In this document: positions 8,164 through 17,621 of the stretch, piece after piece
Layout: each line of letters begins with the position of its first letter
Numbering within the stretch: position 1 is the stretch's first letter
NCBI GenBank assembly: GCA_937894515.1
Contig: CALCRH010000027.1
Coordinates: forward strand, 1 to 42,089
Direction: 5' to 3'
From: an uncultured Clostridia bacterium
Lineage (GTDB): Bacteria > Bacillota > Clostridia > Oscillospirales > Oscillospiraceae
Length of the DNA stretch: 42,089 nucleotides
Notes under the pieces: generated by a model
What the model was told of the DNA's origin: nothing
Database searches by the model: none
The model's input: only the letters and a program-made list of their open reading frames with translations
Program-made: the position numbers and the translations under genes

Positions 8164-10386
8164 ATGAGTAAGAAGAAAAATCTGGTGATCGTGGAGTCTC
8201 CGGCGAAAGCCAAGACCATCGGCAAATATTTGGGCTCGGACTATCAGGTAAAGGCCTGCATGGGTCATCTGCGTGATCTGCCCAAGAGCGTGATGGGCGT
8301 GGATATCGCCAATGATTTTACCCCAAACTACAAACCGATCCGCGGCAAAGAGGAGATCATCCGGGATTTGAAAAAGAGTGCAGACAGCGCTGCCACCGTT
8401 TACCTCGCCACCGACCCGGACCGCGAGGGTGAGGCCATTTCCTGGCATTTGCTGCATCTGCTGGAGCTGGACGAGGACAAGGCGAAGCGCGTGACCTTTA
8501 ATGAGATCACCAAGCGCGTGGTGACGGAGTCTATTGAGAATCCCCGAAAGATCGACCGGAATTTGGTGGATGCCCAGCAGGCACGCCGCATTCTGGACCG
8601 TATCGTAGGCTATGAGATCAGCCCCATTATGTGGAAAAAGATCCGCCGCGGCCTTTCCGCCGGACGGGTGCAGAGCGTGGCCACCCGCATGGTAGATGAT
8701 CGCGATCAGGAGATCGCGGCCTTTGTACCCAAGGAATACTGGACACTGGACGCCGTACTCAAGGGGGAAAAGAACTTTGCCTTTACCGCCCATTATTACG
8801 GCAGAAACGGCAAGAAATATGAGCCGGAAACCGAAAAAGATGTGCTGACGGTGATGGAGGAGTTACAGGGTAAGACCTTTGAAGTAAAGTCTGTCAAGCG
8901 CAGTGACAAGCAGCGCTCTCCCGCACCGCCCTTTACCACCTCCACCATGCAGCAGGAGGCCAGCCGGAAGCTGAATATGACACCCCGGCGCACCATGGCC
9001 ATTGCCCAGCAGCTCTATGAAGGCGTGGACGTTACCGGTGTGGGTACAGTGGGTCTGATCACCTATATGCGTACTGACTCCCTGCGTATCTCCCTTGACG
9101 CCCAGCGTCAGGCGGCGCAGTTTATCAAGAGTCATTACGGCGAAGCCTATGTCCCCGGCAAACCGCGCCAGTACAAAGCCAAGGCCGGCGCACAGGACGC
9201 ACATGAGGCCATTCGTCCCAGCGATGTGACTTTGACGCCGGAGCAGATCAAGGGTGACCTGACCGGTGAGCAGTATCGGCTGTATCGCCTGATCTGGAGT
9301 CGTTTTCTGGCCAGCCAGATGGAGAACGCAGTCTATGACAGCGTGGCGGTTGAAATCACGGCAGACAATCACGCGTTCCGTGCCAGCGACAGCAAGCTGA
9401 AATTTGCCGGCCATACCGTGGTGTATGAAGAGGGTCGCGATGAGGAGAAAGAGGAAAAGGAGAGCGTTTTGCCGGAACTGCATGAGGGCGAAACGCTGGA
9501 TCTGCAGAGCTTCAACAAGGAACAGCACTTTACGGTGCCCCCTGCCCACTATACCGAGGCAACGCTGATCCGCGCCATGGAGGAGCAGGGAATCGGCCGC
9601 CCCTCCACCTATGCCCCTACGGTTTCCACCATTCTGGATCACAGCTATGTGAAGAAAGAGGGCAAATATCTGGTTGCCACCAATCTGGGCAAGGCTGTGA
9701 CGGCGTGGATGGAGCAATACTTTGCAGACATTGCCGACCTGAAGTTCACCGCCAACATGGAACAATGGCTGGACGGTGTGGAAGAGGGAAAGATCCCCTG
9801 GAAAAACATTCTGCGGGACTTCTACGGCGACTTTGAAAAGAGCATCGGCGAGGCGCAGAACTGCGACTATGTGAAAATTCAACCCACCGTCAGCAACGAA
9901 ATCTGCCCCCAGTGCGGCAAAAACCTGGTGGAGCGTGAGGGACGGTTTGGCCCGTTCCTGGCCTGCCCCGGTTACCCCGAGTGCAAGTTCACAATGCCCC
10001 TGGTCATTGAAATGCCCGGCCGCTGTCCCAAGTGCGGCGGACGGCTGATGAAGCGCAGCGGTACGTCCAAGACCAGCGGCAAGCAGTATAACTACTACTG
10101 CTGTGAGTTTACCGGCAACAAGCTCAGCGACCGTACCTGCGATTTCATGACCTGGGACGTGCCGGTAAAGGACGATTGCCCGGTTTGCGGCCAGACTCTG
10201 TTCAAGCGTGCCGGAAAGGGTGCCAACAAGCCTTTCTGCATCAACGAAAAGTGCGAGAAGTTTGTGCCGGAGGAGAAGCGCGGCTATCACAAGAAAGCCG
10301 CGGAAAAGACCGCTGAGAAGAAACCAGCGGCGAAAAAGACGACGGCAAAAAAGACAACGACCCGCAAGAAAAAGACCGAGGAGTAA
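8164..10386 (+). CDS. topA: DNA topoisomerase I
   Basis: Type IA topoisomerase that relaxes negative supercoils. 740 residues. The Toprim domain begins at LVIVESPAKAKTIGKYLG and has the DxDxxG acidic motif in ATDPDREGEAISWHL. The active-site tyrosine is Y301 in LITYMRTDSLRIS. The C-terminus carries three Cys4 zinc-ribbon repeats (starting CPQCGK, CPKCGG and CPVCGQ, about residues 580-700), followed by a Lys/Ala/Thr-rich tail of about 35 residues that probably contacts DNA non-specifically. The start is 18 bp after the dprA stop, behind AAGGCGAGGAG. Confidence 0.97.
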   Translation: MSKKKNLVIVESPAKAKTIGKYLGSDYQVKACMGHLRDLPKSVMGVDIANDFTPNYKPIRGKEEIIRDLKKSADSAATVYLATDPDREGEAISWHLLHLLELDEDKAKRVTFNEITKRVVTESIENPRKIDRNLVDAQQARRILDRIVGYEISPIMWKKIRRGLSAGRVQSVATRMVDDRDQEIAAFVPKEYWTLDAVLKGEKNFAFTAHYYGRNGKKYEPETEKDVLTVMEELQGKTFEVKSVKRSDKQRSPAPPFTTSTMQQEASRKLNMTPRRTMAIAQQLYEGVDVTGVGTVGLITYMRTDSLRISLDAQRQAAQFIKSHYGEAYVPGKPRQYKAKAGAQDAHEAIRPSDVTLTPEQIKGDLTGEQYRLYRLIWSRFLASQMENAVYDSVAVEITADNHAFRASDSKLKFAGHTVVYEEGRDEEKEEKESVLPELHEGETLDLQSFNKEQHFTVPPAHYTEATLIRAMEEQGIGRPSTYAPTVSTILDHSYVKKEGKYLVATNLGKAVTAWMEQYFADIADLKFTANMEQWLDGVEEGKIPWKNILRDFYGDFEKSIGEAQNCDYVKIQPTVSNEICPQCGKNLVEREGRFGPFLACPGYPECKFTMPLVIEMPGRCPKCGGRLMKRSGTSKTSGKQYNYYCCEFTGNKLSDRTCDFMTWDVPVKDDCPVCGQTLFKRAGKGANKPFCINEKCEKFVPEEKRGYHKKAAEKTAEKKPAAKKTTAKKTTTRKKKTEE

Positions 10387-10438
10387 AGCAGAATGGGCAA
10401 GCCCATTCCCTACAAATGATATGGGGAGTGCGAATCGC

Positions 10439-11758
10439 ATGGAAAACAATCATGTAACGGTGATCGGGGCGGGGCTGGCCGGCAGTGAATGTGCCTGGCA
10501 GTTGGCACAGCGGGGCATACAAGTGACCCTGCGTGAGATGAAGCCGGAGAAGAAAACCCCTGCCCACGTCACAGAATATTTTGCCGAGCTGTGCTGTTCC
10601 AACTCCCTGCGGGCGGCAGGTCTGGAGAACGCGGTAGGCCTTTTGAAAGAGGAGCTGCGGCGGTTGGACAGCCTGATTATCCGCTGTGCAGATGCCACCC
10701 GAGTGCCGGCCGGCGGTGCGCTGGCAGTGGATCGCCACGGCTTTGCCCGCATGGTGACCCAGGAGATCGAAAAGCACCCCAACATCACCGTGGTTCCCGG
10801 CGAGGTGACGGAGATCCCCGCAGGAGAAGTGGTGATCGCCTCCGGCCCTCTGACCAGCGATGCGCTGGCCGACAGCTTGCAGAAGCTGTTCGGGCAGGGC
10901 AATACGCTGAACTTTTACGATGCGGCGGCACCGCTGGTGAGTTTTGAGAGCGTAGATATGTCCAGCGCCTACTTTGCCTCCCGCTATGATAAGGGGACGC
11001 CGGACTACATCAACTGCCCCATGGACAAGGACGAGTATCTGGCCTTCTGGCAGGAACTGACAAAAGCCGAGGAGGCGGAAGTCCACGGTTTTGACGATGG
11101 CGGTGTGTTCGAGGGCTGTATGCCCGTGGAGGTCATGGCTCGGCGGGGCGAGGACACCCTGCGGTTCGGGCCGCTGAAGCCCAAGGGCCTGCCTGATCCC
11201 AAGACAGGGCGTGACCCTTATGCGGTTGTGCAGCTGCGTAAGGACAACGCCGATGGGTCGATCTACAATCTGGTGGGCTTCCAGACCCACCTGAAATGGG
11301 GCGAGCAGAAGCGTGTATTCGGTATGATTCCCGCCCTGCGAAACGCCCGGTTCCTGCGCTACGGTGTGATGCACCGCAACACCTATCTGGACTCGCCCCG
11401 TATGCTGGATCGGTACTACCGGTTCAAGGCGGAGCCGCGCATTTCCTTTGCCGGACAGATGACCGGCGTGGAGGGCTATGTGGAATCCTGCGCCAGCGGC
11501 TTTCTGGTGGGCGTGGAGACCGCCCGGCGTCTGCTGGGCAAGGAACCCATCGATTTTCCCCGGGAGACTGCCATTGGGGCGCTGGGGCTGTATGTGTCCA
11601 ACCCCTCGGTGGGGATGTTCCAACCGATGAACATCAACTTCGGCATTATCCCGCCTTTGGGATATAAGGTAAAAGGCAAGCGGAACAAGAACGCCGTCTT
11701 GTCCGAGCGGAGCTTGGCGATGATTGAGGAGATCAAAGAGGAGGTGCTGGCAAAATGA
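10439..11758 (+). CDS. trmFO: Methylenetetrahydrofolate-tRNA-(uracil-5-)-methyltransferase
   Basis: TrmFO makes 5-methyluridine at position 54 of the tRNA T-loop using FAD and methylene-tetrahydrofolate. 439 residues from the chosen ATG, which has GGGGAG ten bases upstream; an in-frame extension back to 10208 overlaps topA and is Arg/Lys-rich artefact. The FAD dinucleotide motif is VTVIGAGLAGSECAWQLA, followed by the TrmFO-typical ELCCSNSLR and the C-terminal GQMTGVEGYVESCASG and FQPMNINFGIIPPL. It overlaps plsX by four bases (ATGA), indicating translational coupling. A small perfect hairpin without a T-run (10391-10408) sits between topA and this gene. Confidence 0.96.
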   Translation: MENNHVTVIGAGLAGSECAWQLAQRGIQVTLREMKPEKKTPAHVTEYFAELCCSNSLRAAGLENAVGLLKEELRRLDSLIIRCADATRVPAGGALAVDRHGFARMVTQEIEKHPNITVVPGEVTEIPAGEVVIASGPLTSDALADSLQKLFGQGNTLNFYDAAAPLVSFESVDMSSAYFASRYDKGTPDYINCPMDKDEYLAFWQELTKAEEAEVHGFDDGGVFEGCMPVEVMARRGEDTLRFGPLKPKGLPDPKTGRDPYAVVQLRKDNADGSIYNLVGFQTHLKWGEQKRVFGMIPALRNARFLRYGVMHRNTYLDSPRMLDRYYRFKAEPRISFAGQMTGVEGYVESCASGFLVGVETARRLLGKEPIDFPRETAIGALGLYVSNPSVGMFQPMNINFGIIPPLGYKVKGKRNKNAVLSERSLAMIEEIKEEVLAK

Positions 11759-12771
11759 AGATTTTAGTGGACGCCATGGGCGGAGACAACGCCCCTCTGG
11801 AGATCGTAAAGGGTGCCGTACAGGGCGGCAGGCGCTTCGGCGTGGATATTGCCCTGTTGGGCGATGAAACAGCGATTCGGGACGCTCTCCATACCTGCGG
11901 TGCAGACGAAAACACCGTGGAAATTATCCACACGACAGAAACTGTGGAGATGTGCGATGACCCCAGCACCGTGTTCCGGCGGAAAAAGGACACGTCCATG
12001 GGCGTGGGATTGACCAGGGTGCGGGACGGTGAGGGTGATGCCTTTATCTCTGCCGGCTCTACCGGCGCACTGCTGACCGGCGCAACTCTTATCACCAAAC
12101 GCATTCGGGGCATTCGCCGGGCGGCCATGGCGCCGGTGATTCCCACCACCACGGGAAAAGCGGTGCTGATGGACTGCGGCGCCAACGCCGAGTGTACGCC
12201 GGAATATCTGCTCCAGTTCGCCTATCTGGGCAACTTTTACGCCAAGCGGGTACTGGGCATTGAGACACCCCGGGTAGCTCTGCTGAACATCGGCGTGGAG
12301 GAGAGCAAGGGTACGGACTTACAGAAGCAGGCCTTGCCGCTTTTGCAGAAAGCGGGCGAAGCCGGGCATTTCAGCTTTATCGGCAATATCGAGGCGAAAG
12401 AGGCCATCAAGGGCGGCTGCGATGTGATCATCACCGATGGCTTTTCCGGTAACATTCTGCTTAAGACCATGGAGGGTACCGGCAGCTTTGCCGGCAGTGC
12501 CATCAAGGGCATTTTCAAAAAGAACATTTTCACCAAGCTGGCGGCTTTGATCGTCATGTCCGGGCTGAACAGCTTCAAGGCGCAGCTGGATCCCAACAAG
12601 GTGGGAGGCACGGCCTTTATCGGCGTAAGCAAACCGGTGATCAAAGCCCATGGTTCGTCCAATGCCGAGGCCATTGAAAACGCGGTGGGACAGGCAGTGG
12701 AATTTGCGAAAAGCGGCATCATTTCGGACATTATGGCGAACGTGGACCTGATGCAGACGGTTGGCGAATAA
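11755..12771 (+). CDS. plsX: Phosphate acyltransferase PlsX
   Basis: PlsX converts acyl-ACP to acyl-phosphate, the donor for PlsY in phosphatidic-acid synthesis; it is a peripheral membrane enzyme. The 338 residues fit the family. The start MKILVDAMGGDNAPLEIVKG is diagnostic, and SAGSTGALLTG and NIGVEESKGT are typical active-site loops. Start overlaps the trmFO stop. acpP follows 82 bp downstream with its own promoter, consistent with the conserved plsX-acpP neighbourhood of Gram-positive lipid genes. Confidence 0.96.
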   Translation: MKILVDAMGGDNAPLEIVKGAVQGGRRFGVDIALLGDETAIRDALHTCGADENTVEIIHTTETVEMCDDPSTVFRRKKDTSMGVGLTRVRDGEGDAFISAGSTGALLTGATLITKRIRGIRRAAMAPVIPTTTGKAVLMDCGANAECTPEYLLQFAYLGNFYAKRVLGIETPRVALLNIGVEESKGTDLQKQALPLLQKAGEAGHFSFIGNIEAKEAIKGGCDVIITDGFSGNILLKTMEGTGSFAGSAIKGIFKKNIFTKLAALIVMSGLNSFKAQLDPNKVGGTAFIGVSKPVIKAHGSSNAEAIENAVGQAVEFAKSGIISDIMANVDLMQTVGE

Positions 12772-12786
12772 TTTTCCGAAAGGGGC

Positions 12787-12815
12787 TTGACAGGCTTCCT
12801 GGAATGCCGTATTAT
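12787..12815 (+). promoter_or_regulatory. Promoter upstream of acpP
   Basis: TTGACA (12787-12792), 17-bp spacer, TATTAT (12810-12815): near-consensus. It allows acyl-carrier-protein to be expressed independently of the upstream operon. Confidence 0.75.
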
Positions 12816-12853
12816 TTTCCAAGACAACGACCCTTGAAAGGAGGAGACACCTC

Positions 12854-13099
12854 ATGACAACAGAGGAGATCTTCAATACGATGCGGCAGCTTATCGCAGA
12901 GCAGTTTGCCCTGGATCTGGATGAGATCAGGATGGATAGTTCTTTTGTGGACGATCTGGGTGCTGACAGCGTAGATCTGGTGGAGCTGGTGATGGCGATG
13001 GAAGAGGAATTCGAGATCGGCGAGATTGACGAAGAAGACCTGCAGAGCCTGAAGACAGTCGGCGATTGCGTGCGTTATCTGAGCAACAAGCTGGGCTGA
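12854..13099 (+). CDS. acpP: Acyl carrier protein
   Basis: 81 residues, strongly acidic. The phosphopantetheine attachment site is Ser39 in DDLGADSVDLVELVMAMEEEF, a close match to the DSL motif with Val replacing Leu. It carries acyl chains for fatty-acid and phospholipid synthesis with PlsX. The ATG follows GGAGGAGA. A terminator at 13123 closes the unit, so rnc is probably transcribed mainly by read-through or from another promoter. Confidence 0.95.
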   Translation: MTTEEIFNTMRQLIAEQFALDLDEIRMDSSFVDDLGADSVDLVELVMAMEEEFEIGEIDEEDLQSLKTVGDCVRYLSNKLG

Positions 13100-13122
13100 T
13101 ATAACGACAACACTTGAAAAAT

Positions 13123-13155
13123 GAAGCCCCGCTCTGGAAGCGGGGTTTCCTTTTT
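13123..13155 (+). terminator. Terminator after acpP
   Basis: GAAGCCCCGCT (13123-13133) pairs with AGCGGGGTTTC (13139-13149), one G-U pair, 5-nt loop, followed by CTTTTTC. Confidence 0.85.
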
Positions 13156-13175
13156 CGAGTGTGGAAAGGAAGACT

Positions 13176-13865
13176 ATGAGAGATTTACACACGTTGGAAG
13201 AAAAACTGGGCTATCATTTCCGGGATATTACGCTGCTGGAAGGAGCCCTATACCACAGTTCCTATGCCAATGAGCATCGGAAACTGGGGATCCAGAGCAA
13301 CGAACGTCTGGAATTTTTAGGCGATGCCGTACTGGGCTTTATCAGCGCAGAGCATCTGTATGGCAAGCATCCCACGTCTCCGGAGGGAGAACTGACCCGC
13401 ATTCGAGCAGCTCTGGTGCGGGAGGAGAGCCTCTATGAAGTGGCCGCCTATCTGGAACTGGGGAACTACCTGTTGTTAGGAAAAGGCGAAGAACTGAGCG
13501 GCGGCCGTACCCGCCCGTCCATTCTGGCCGATGCCACCGAGTCCGTGTTTGCCGCGGTCTATCTGGACGGCGGCATGGCGGCTGCCCATGATTTGATCCA
13601 TCGCGTTCTGCTGGATAAGGAGCGGGAAGAAGCGGTGGAGGAACGCCGCCGGGACTACAAGACAGAACTGCAGGAGCTGGTACAGCGAAGAGCGGAGCAG
13701 GTATTGCAATACAAACTGGTGAGCGAATCCGGCCCTGACCACAATAAGGTGTTTACCGTGCACGCCATACTCAACGGCGAAACGGTGGGCGAGGGCAGCG
13801 GCAGGACGAAAAAAGAGGCGGAGCAGATGTCCGCCAAGGCTGCGCTGGAAAACTGGAGTGAATAA
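13176..13865 (+). CDS. rnc: Ribonuclease III
   Basis: Double-strand-specific endoribonuclease for rRNA and mRNA processing. 229 residues from the ATG behind GGAAAGGA; a GTG at 13161 overlaps that ribosome site and is unlikely. The signature NERLEFLGDAVLGF (residues 42-55) carries the catalytic acidic residues, with the second metal-site segment ILADATESVFAAVYLDGG. The C-terminal ~70 residues form the double-stranded-RNA-binding domain, from YKTELQELVQ to GSGRTKKEAEQMSAKAAL. In many Firmicutes rnc lies between acpP and smc-ftsY; those partners are not present here. Confidence 0.96.
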   Translation: MRDLHTLEEKLGYHFRDITLLEGALYHSSYANEHRKLGIQSNERLEFLGDAVLGFISAEHLYGKHPTSPEGELTRIRAALVREESLYEVAAYLELGNYLLLGKGEELSGGRTRPSILADATESVFAAVYLDGGMAAAHDLIHRVLLDKEREEAVEERRRDYKTELQELVQRRAEQVLQYKLVSESGPDHNKVFTVHAILNGETVGEGSGRTKKEAEQMSAKAALENWSE

Positions 13866-13898
13866 GAAAAACGGCACCCGTCAGGGGGCCGTTTTTTC
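13866..13898 (+). terminator. Terminator after rnc
   Basis: AAAACGGC pairs with GCCGTTTT around a GC-rich inner hairpin (CCC/GGG), followed by a T-run (GTTTTTTCG). Confidence 0.75.
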
Positions 13899-13906
13899 GT
13901 GTGCAG

Positions 13907-13963
13907 GGGCGGACGACTCTGTCCGCCCGAAAAGCGGGCCGTAGGGGACGCCGTCCCCTACGG
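13907..13963. repeat. Two GC-rich intergenic palindromes
   Basis: GGGCGGAC (13907-13914) pairs with GTCCGCCC (13921-13928). A second perfect dyad CCGTAGGGGACG/CGTCCCCTACGG occupies 13939-13963. They belong to the 343-bp gap between rnc and uppP, which otherwise holds only the uppP promoter and leader. Similar dyads occur at 19041-19100. Confidence 0.6.
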
Positions 13964-14140
13964 TATCAGATGGAGAGAATTATCATTCTCAGTCCCATGA
14001 TGCAGCCGCCGGGCAGGGTCAGATTATCAATGTGCAGGATAAAGCCCCGACTCTCTTTGTGCAGGTTGTGTATTTTCAAGGCGTTCCTCTTTGTCAAGAG
14101 GAAAAGCAAGAAAATTTTGGTGGTATTTTCCGTGGGAGTG

Positions 14141-14149
14141 TGCTATACT
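14141..14149 (+). promoter_or_regulatory. Extended -10 promoter of uppP
   Basis: TGCTATACT, an extended -10, with only a weak -35 (TGGTAT, 14121-14126, 17-bp spacer). The transcript would carry about a 55-nt leader before the ATG at 14209, which follows AGAGAGGAG. Confidence 0.45.
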
Positions 14150-14208
14150 GTTTTTGATAATGGATAATTATTGCTCCATAACGATATCTTTTAGAGAGGA
14201 GTTTTGTT

Positions 14209-15036
14209 ATGACGGCGTTTCATTCATTCCTGTTGGGGCTGATCCAGGGTGCGGCAGAGTTCCTGCCTATCTCCAGTTCGGGCCACCTTGCCATTGCACA
14301 AAACCTGCTGCATCTGGATGCTGAGGTACCGGAATTCTTTGATATACTGCTGCATTTGGGTACGCTCTTGGCTGTGTTTGTGGCTTATTGGAAGGATATT
14401 GTGGAGATCATTGCGGAGTTTTTCCGGGGGATCGGCGACATTGCCCGGCGAAAGACTCCTATACCTGTGCCGCCGGCAAGACGGCTGATCCTGCTGCTGA
14501 TTATCGGTACGCTGCCGCTGTTTGGCATTTTGCCGCTGCGTAAAGCGGTGCGCGGATTGACCGATAATATGCTGTTCATCGGTTCAGCGCTGATCGTAAC
14601 AGGTTTCCTGCTCTTTGCCTGCGATCTGATCCGGCATGGACGCAAAAATGCTTCCAGCGCCGGTGTGTTAGATGTGATCGTGGTGGGTATCGGCCAGGCT
14701 GTTGCCACCATTCCCGGTATTTCCCGCAGCGGCATGACCATTGCCACCGGCTGCTTCCTGGGCTTTGAGCGGGAATTTGCGGTGCGGTTTTCGTTCCTGC
14801 TGTCCATTCCGGCGGTGTTGGGCGCTAACATTTTAAGCCTGAAAGATGCACTGGAAGTGGGCATTGACGTCAGTCAGATTCCGGTTTACCTGGTGGGCGT
14901 GGTGACTGCCGCCGTGGTAGGTTATCTGTGTATTTGCCTGCTGAAGCTGATTGCCAGGCAGGGACGTTTCGGAGCCTTTGCCTATTACTGCTGGGCAGCC
15001 GGTCTATTTACATTGGTTATGAACATCATTCGATAA
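14209..15036 (+). CDS. uppP: Undecaprenyl-diphosphatase (BacA/UppP)
   Basis: Integral membrane phosphatase that recycles undecaprenyl pyrophosphate to the monophosphate carrier for cell-wall glycans; overexpression confers bacitracin tolerance. 275 residues with about eight hydrophobic helices. The two catalytic motifs are visible: GAAEFLPISSSGHLAI near the N-terminus and ATIPGISRSGMTIATG in the second half. ftsK starts 16 bp after the stop, so the two wall/division genes are probably co-transcribed. Confidence 0.96.
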   Translation: MTAFHSFLLGLIQGAAEFLPISSSGHLAIAQNLLHLDAEVPEFFDILLHLGTLLAVFVAYWKDIVEIIAEFFRGIGDIARRKTPIPVPPARRLILLLIIGTLPLFGILPLRKAVRGLTDNMLFIGSALIVTGFLLFACDLIRHGRKNASSAGVLDVIVVGIGQAVATIPGISRSGMTIATGCFLGFEREFAVRFSFLLSIPAVLGANILSLKDALEVGIDVSQIPVYLVGVVTAAVVGYLCICLLKLIARQGRFGAFAYYCWAAGLFTLVMNIIR

Positions 15037-15052
15037 GAGTTGAGAGGAAAAA

Positions 15053-17560
15053 ATGGCTGCAACACAAAAGAAAACCGAATCCAAAGGGAAGACTCCCAAG
15101 AGCCAAAAAGCGCCGGTAGTGCCGGAAGTGATCTACCCCACCACGGCGCGGGTCATCAGCGGCATCCTACTGCTGTTGCTGTCACTGTGCGTGTTTGTGA
15201 GTTATTTCGGCGTGGAAGCTGCGGTACTGGACATTTTTGCCGCGGGGTTAAAAGGACTGTTTGGCTATGGCTACTGGCTGTGGGGCGTGGCACTGTTATG
15301 GGGCGGTATTACGCTGCTGCGCAATCAACAGCGCCGCCTGACGGGGCAATTGACCTGCACCATGCTGCTGCCGCTGTTTTTCGGCATGGCCTTGCATCTT
15401 TTCCTGTGCCGGGTCACCTATACCTTCGGGCTGCATGATATGAATGCCCTGTGGGCGGCCGGACAGGAACTGTCGGCCGGCGGTGTAATCTCCGGCGCCA
15501 TCGCTTCGGGCTGTATTGCTGGGTTCAGCAAGGTAGTTTCTGCGATTGTGTTTATTGTGGTGATCCTGATCCTGTTGATGATCGCCCTGCACATTTCGCC
15601 GAAAGAAATGGCGCAGAAGGCGAAAGAGCGGACTGCCTATGAAGAGGAAAAACCTGTACCGGATGAGGAGCAGTTCATGACGCCCAAATCCGCCAGGGCG
15701 GGAAAGCCGCGAAAGCAGTTTCCCATTGACATTCCGCTGGATGGCGAGAAACGCCGGCGCGAAAAGGTGGACAGCCCTCTGACCCAGGTGGAGAAAAAGC
15801 CCTTCTTCCGGGAAAAGGATGCCAGTATCCTGACCCCGGCGGAGGCACTGGATCCCAATGCCAGAACTGCCGCTACGGCGGAGGAACGGCCTGAGCGCCG
15901 CCGTGCCAATCAGGCATCGGCGGAGGAGGTGGCAACGGCCACTGCAGAGGTGAGTCAGGCCATCGAAAAGGAACTCAGCGAGGAAGAGGGGACTTATCAG
16001 TACCCGCCCATCACCCTGCTAGAGGAGAACAGCGGCGAAAACTATACCGAGGCCGGTGCCGAGTTGCGGAGCAATGCCCAGCGGCTTGCCAATACATTGG
16101 CATCTTTCAACGTGGATGCCCGGCCCGGTGACGTGATTCGGGGTCCCAGCGTGACCCGATATGAGTTTACCCTGGATCAGGGTGTGAAGCTGAGCAAGCT
16201 GACCAACCTGGCGGACGATATTGCCCTGGCATTGGGCGCCAGTGGCGTGCGTATCGCTCCGGTACCCAATAAGATCAGTGCCGTGGGAATTGAAGTGCCC
16301 AACCGTGCGGTGACCTCTGTGCGGATCCGGGACGTGATCGAGAGCAGCGACTTTACCACCCACAAGAGCAGCACGGCCTTTGCGGTGGGCAAGGACATCG
16401 GCGGCAACTGCATCATCGGCAACATCGGCAAGCTGCCCCATGTGCTGATCGCCGGTACCACCGGCTCCGGTAAATCCGTGTGTACCAACTCGCTGATCGT
16501 CAGTTTGCTGTATAAGTCCACACCGGACGAGGTGCGCTTTATCATGGTGGATCCGAAGATGGTGGAGCTGGCTCCCTATAACGGCATACCACACCTGCTG
16601 ATCCCGGTGGTGACCGATCCGAAAAAAGCCGCCGGTGCTCTGCAATGGGCAGTCTTTGAGATGATGAAGCGGTACAAGATGTTTTCGGAGAAGGGCGTGA
16701 AGGATCTGGCGGGATACAATGCCCTGTGTGAAAATCCCATGACCGCCGAAGAGGGCATGAAGAAGATGCCCAGCGTGGTGGTGGTTATCGACGAGCTGGC
16801 AGATCTGATGTTGGTGGCGGCCAAGGAGGTGGAAGAATCCATCTGCCGGGTGGCGCAGATGGGTCGTGCCGCCGGTGTACATCTGGTCATCGCTACCCAA
16901 CGTCCCAGCGCGGACGTGATCACGGGCTTGATGAAAGCCAATATTCCCAGTCGTATTGCTTTTGCGGTGGCGTCCGCCATGGAAAGCCGCATCATACTTG
17001 ACACTACCGGCGCAGAAAAGCTGGTGGGCAAGGGCGATATGCTGTACTTCCCCCTGGGCGACAGTAAGCCCACCCGGGTACAGGGCTGCTTTATCTCCCC
17101 GGAGGAGATCGAGCGGGTGGTGTCCTTTGTCAAAGCCACCGGCGAGGCACAATATGATCAGACCGTCATGGACAAGATCGAGGAAGCGCTGAAGAAGGAC
17201 GATAAGGGTGCCATGACCAATAGTGATACCCCCGGCGAAGGCGGCGATTACGATGAGCTGCTGGGTGCTGCCGTAGAGGTGGTGCTGGAGACCGGACAGG
17301 CCTCTGTGTCCATGTTACAGCGCCGACTGAAGCTGGGCTATTCCCGGGCTGCACGCTTGGTGGATCAGATGGAGGAACGGGGCATCGTGGGACCCTTTGA
17401 GGGCAGCAAGCCCCGTCAGCTGCTGATCACCAAGGCACAATGGCAGGAGATGCAGATGAAAGGGACTGCCCCCGGCAGCGAGCCGGAGGAAGAAGCCCCC
17501 ACCCATGATCCCTACGGCTCCATTCGAGACGTATTCAACAGCAGAGATGCGTTAGACTAA
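15053..17560 (+). CDS. ftsK: DNA translocase FtsK/SpoIIIE
   Basis: Septal double-stranded-DNA pump for chromosome segregation. 835 residues: four N-terminal transmembrane helices (about residues 25-190), a charged linker (~190-330), the RecA-like motor with Walker A GTTGSGKS (near residue 470) and Walker B VVVVIDELADLML, the GRAAGVHLVIATQRPSADVI loop, and a C-terminal gamma winged-helix domain (SMLQRRLKLGYSRAARLVDQ) for polarity-sequence recognition. ATG follows GAGAGGAAAAA. The linker is short, more like SpoIIIE/SftA-type Gram-positive enzymes than Escherichia coli FtsK. Confidence 0.96.
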   Translation: MAATQKKTESKGKTPKSQKAPVVPEVIYPTTARVISGILLLLLSLCVFVSYFGVEAAVLDIFAAGLKGLFGYGYWLWGVALLWGGITLLRNQQRRLTGQLTCTMLLPLFFGMALHLFLCRVTYTFGLHDMNALWAAGQELSAGGVISGAIASGCIAGFSKVVSAIVFIVVILILLMIALHISPKEMAQKAKERTAYEEEKPVPDEEQFMTPKSARAGKPRKQFPIDIPLDGEKRRREKVDSPLTQVEKKPFFREKDASILTPAEALDPNARTAATAEERPERRRANQASAEEVATATAEVSQAIEKELSEEEGTYQYPPITLLEENSGENYTEAGAELRSNAQRLANTLASFNVDARPGDVIRGPSVTRYEFTLDQGVKLSKLTNLADDIALALGASGVRIAPVPNKISAVGIEVPNRAVTSVRIRDVIESSDFTTHKSSTAFAVGKDIGGNCIIGNIGKLPHVLIAGTTGSGKSVCTNSLIVSLLYKSTPDEVRFIMVDPKMVELAPYNGIPHLLIPVVTDPKKAAGALQWAVFEMMKRYKMFSEKGVKDLAGYNALCENPMTAEEGMKKMPSVVVVIDELADLMLVAAKEVEESICRVAQMGRAAGVHLVIATQRPSADVITGLMKANIPSRIAFAVASAMESRIILDTTGAEKLVGKGDMLYFPLGDSKPTRVQGCFISPEEIERVVSFVKATGEAQYDQTVMDKIEEALKKDDKGAMTNSDTPGEGGDYDELLGAAVEVVLETGQASVSMLQRRLKLGYSRAARLVDQMEERGIVGPFEGSKPRQLLITKAQWQEMQMKGTAPGSEPEEEAPTHDPYGSIRDVFNSRDALD

Positions 17561-17621
17561 TCGCTTGTAAAACTGCGTTTTATAATGACCTAAATGCTTG
17601 AAACTGAAAGGAGAACAACCC

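Noticed and set aside
10391..10408. Hairpin GAATGGGC-AA-GCCCATTC between topA and trmFO as a terminator
   Set aside because: No T-run follows, and the genes form a conserved co-directional block.
10208..10438. 77-codon N-terminal extension of trmFO
   Set aside because: Overlaps topA in another frame and is Arg/Lys-rich; the FAD motif begins directly after the ATG at 10439.
8863..11623. Long minus-strand frames opposite topA and trmFO (528 and 460 codons)
   Set aside because: Low-complexity His/Gln/Leu-rich translations antisense to well-recognised genes.
16019..17152. 377-codon minus-strand frame opposite ftsK
   Set aside because: Antisense artefact of the high-GC ftsK coding sequence.
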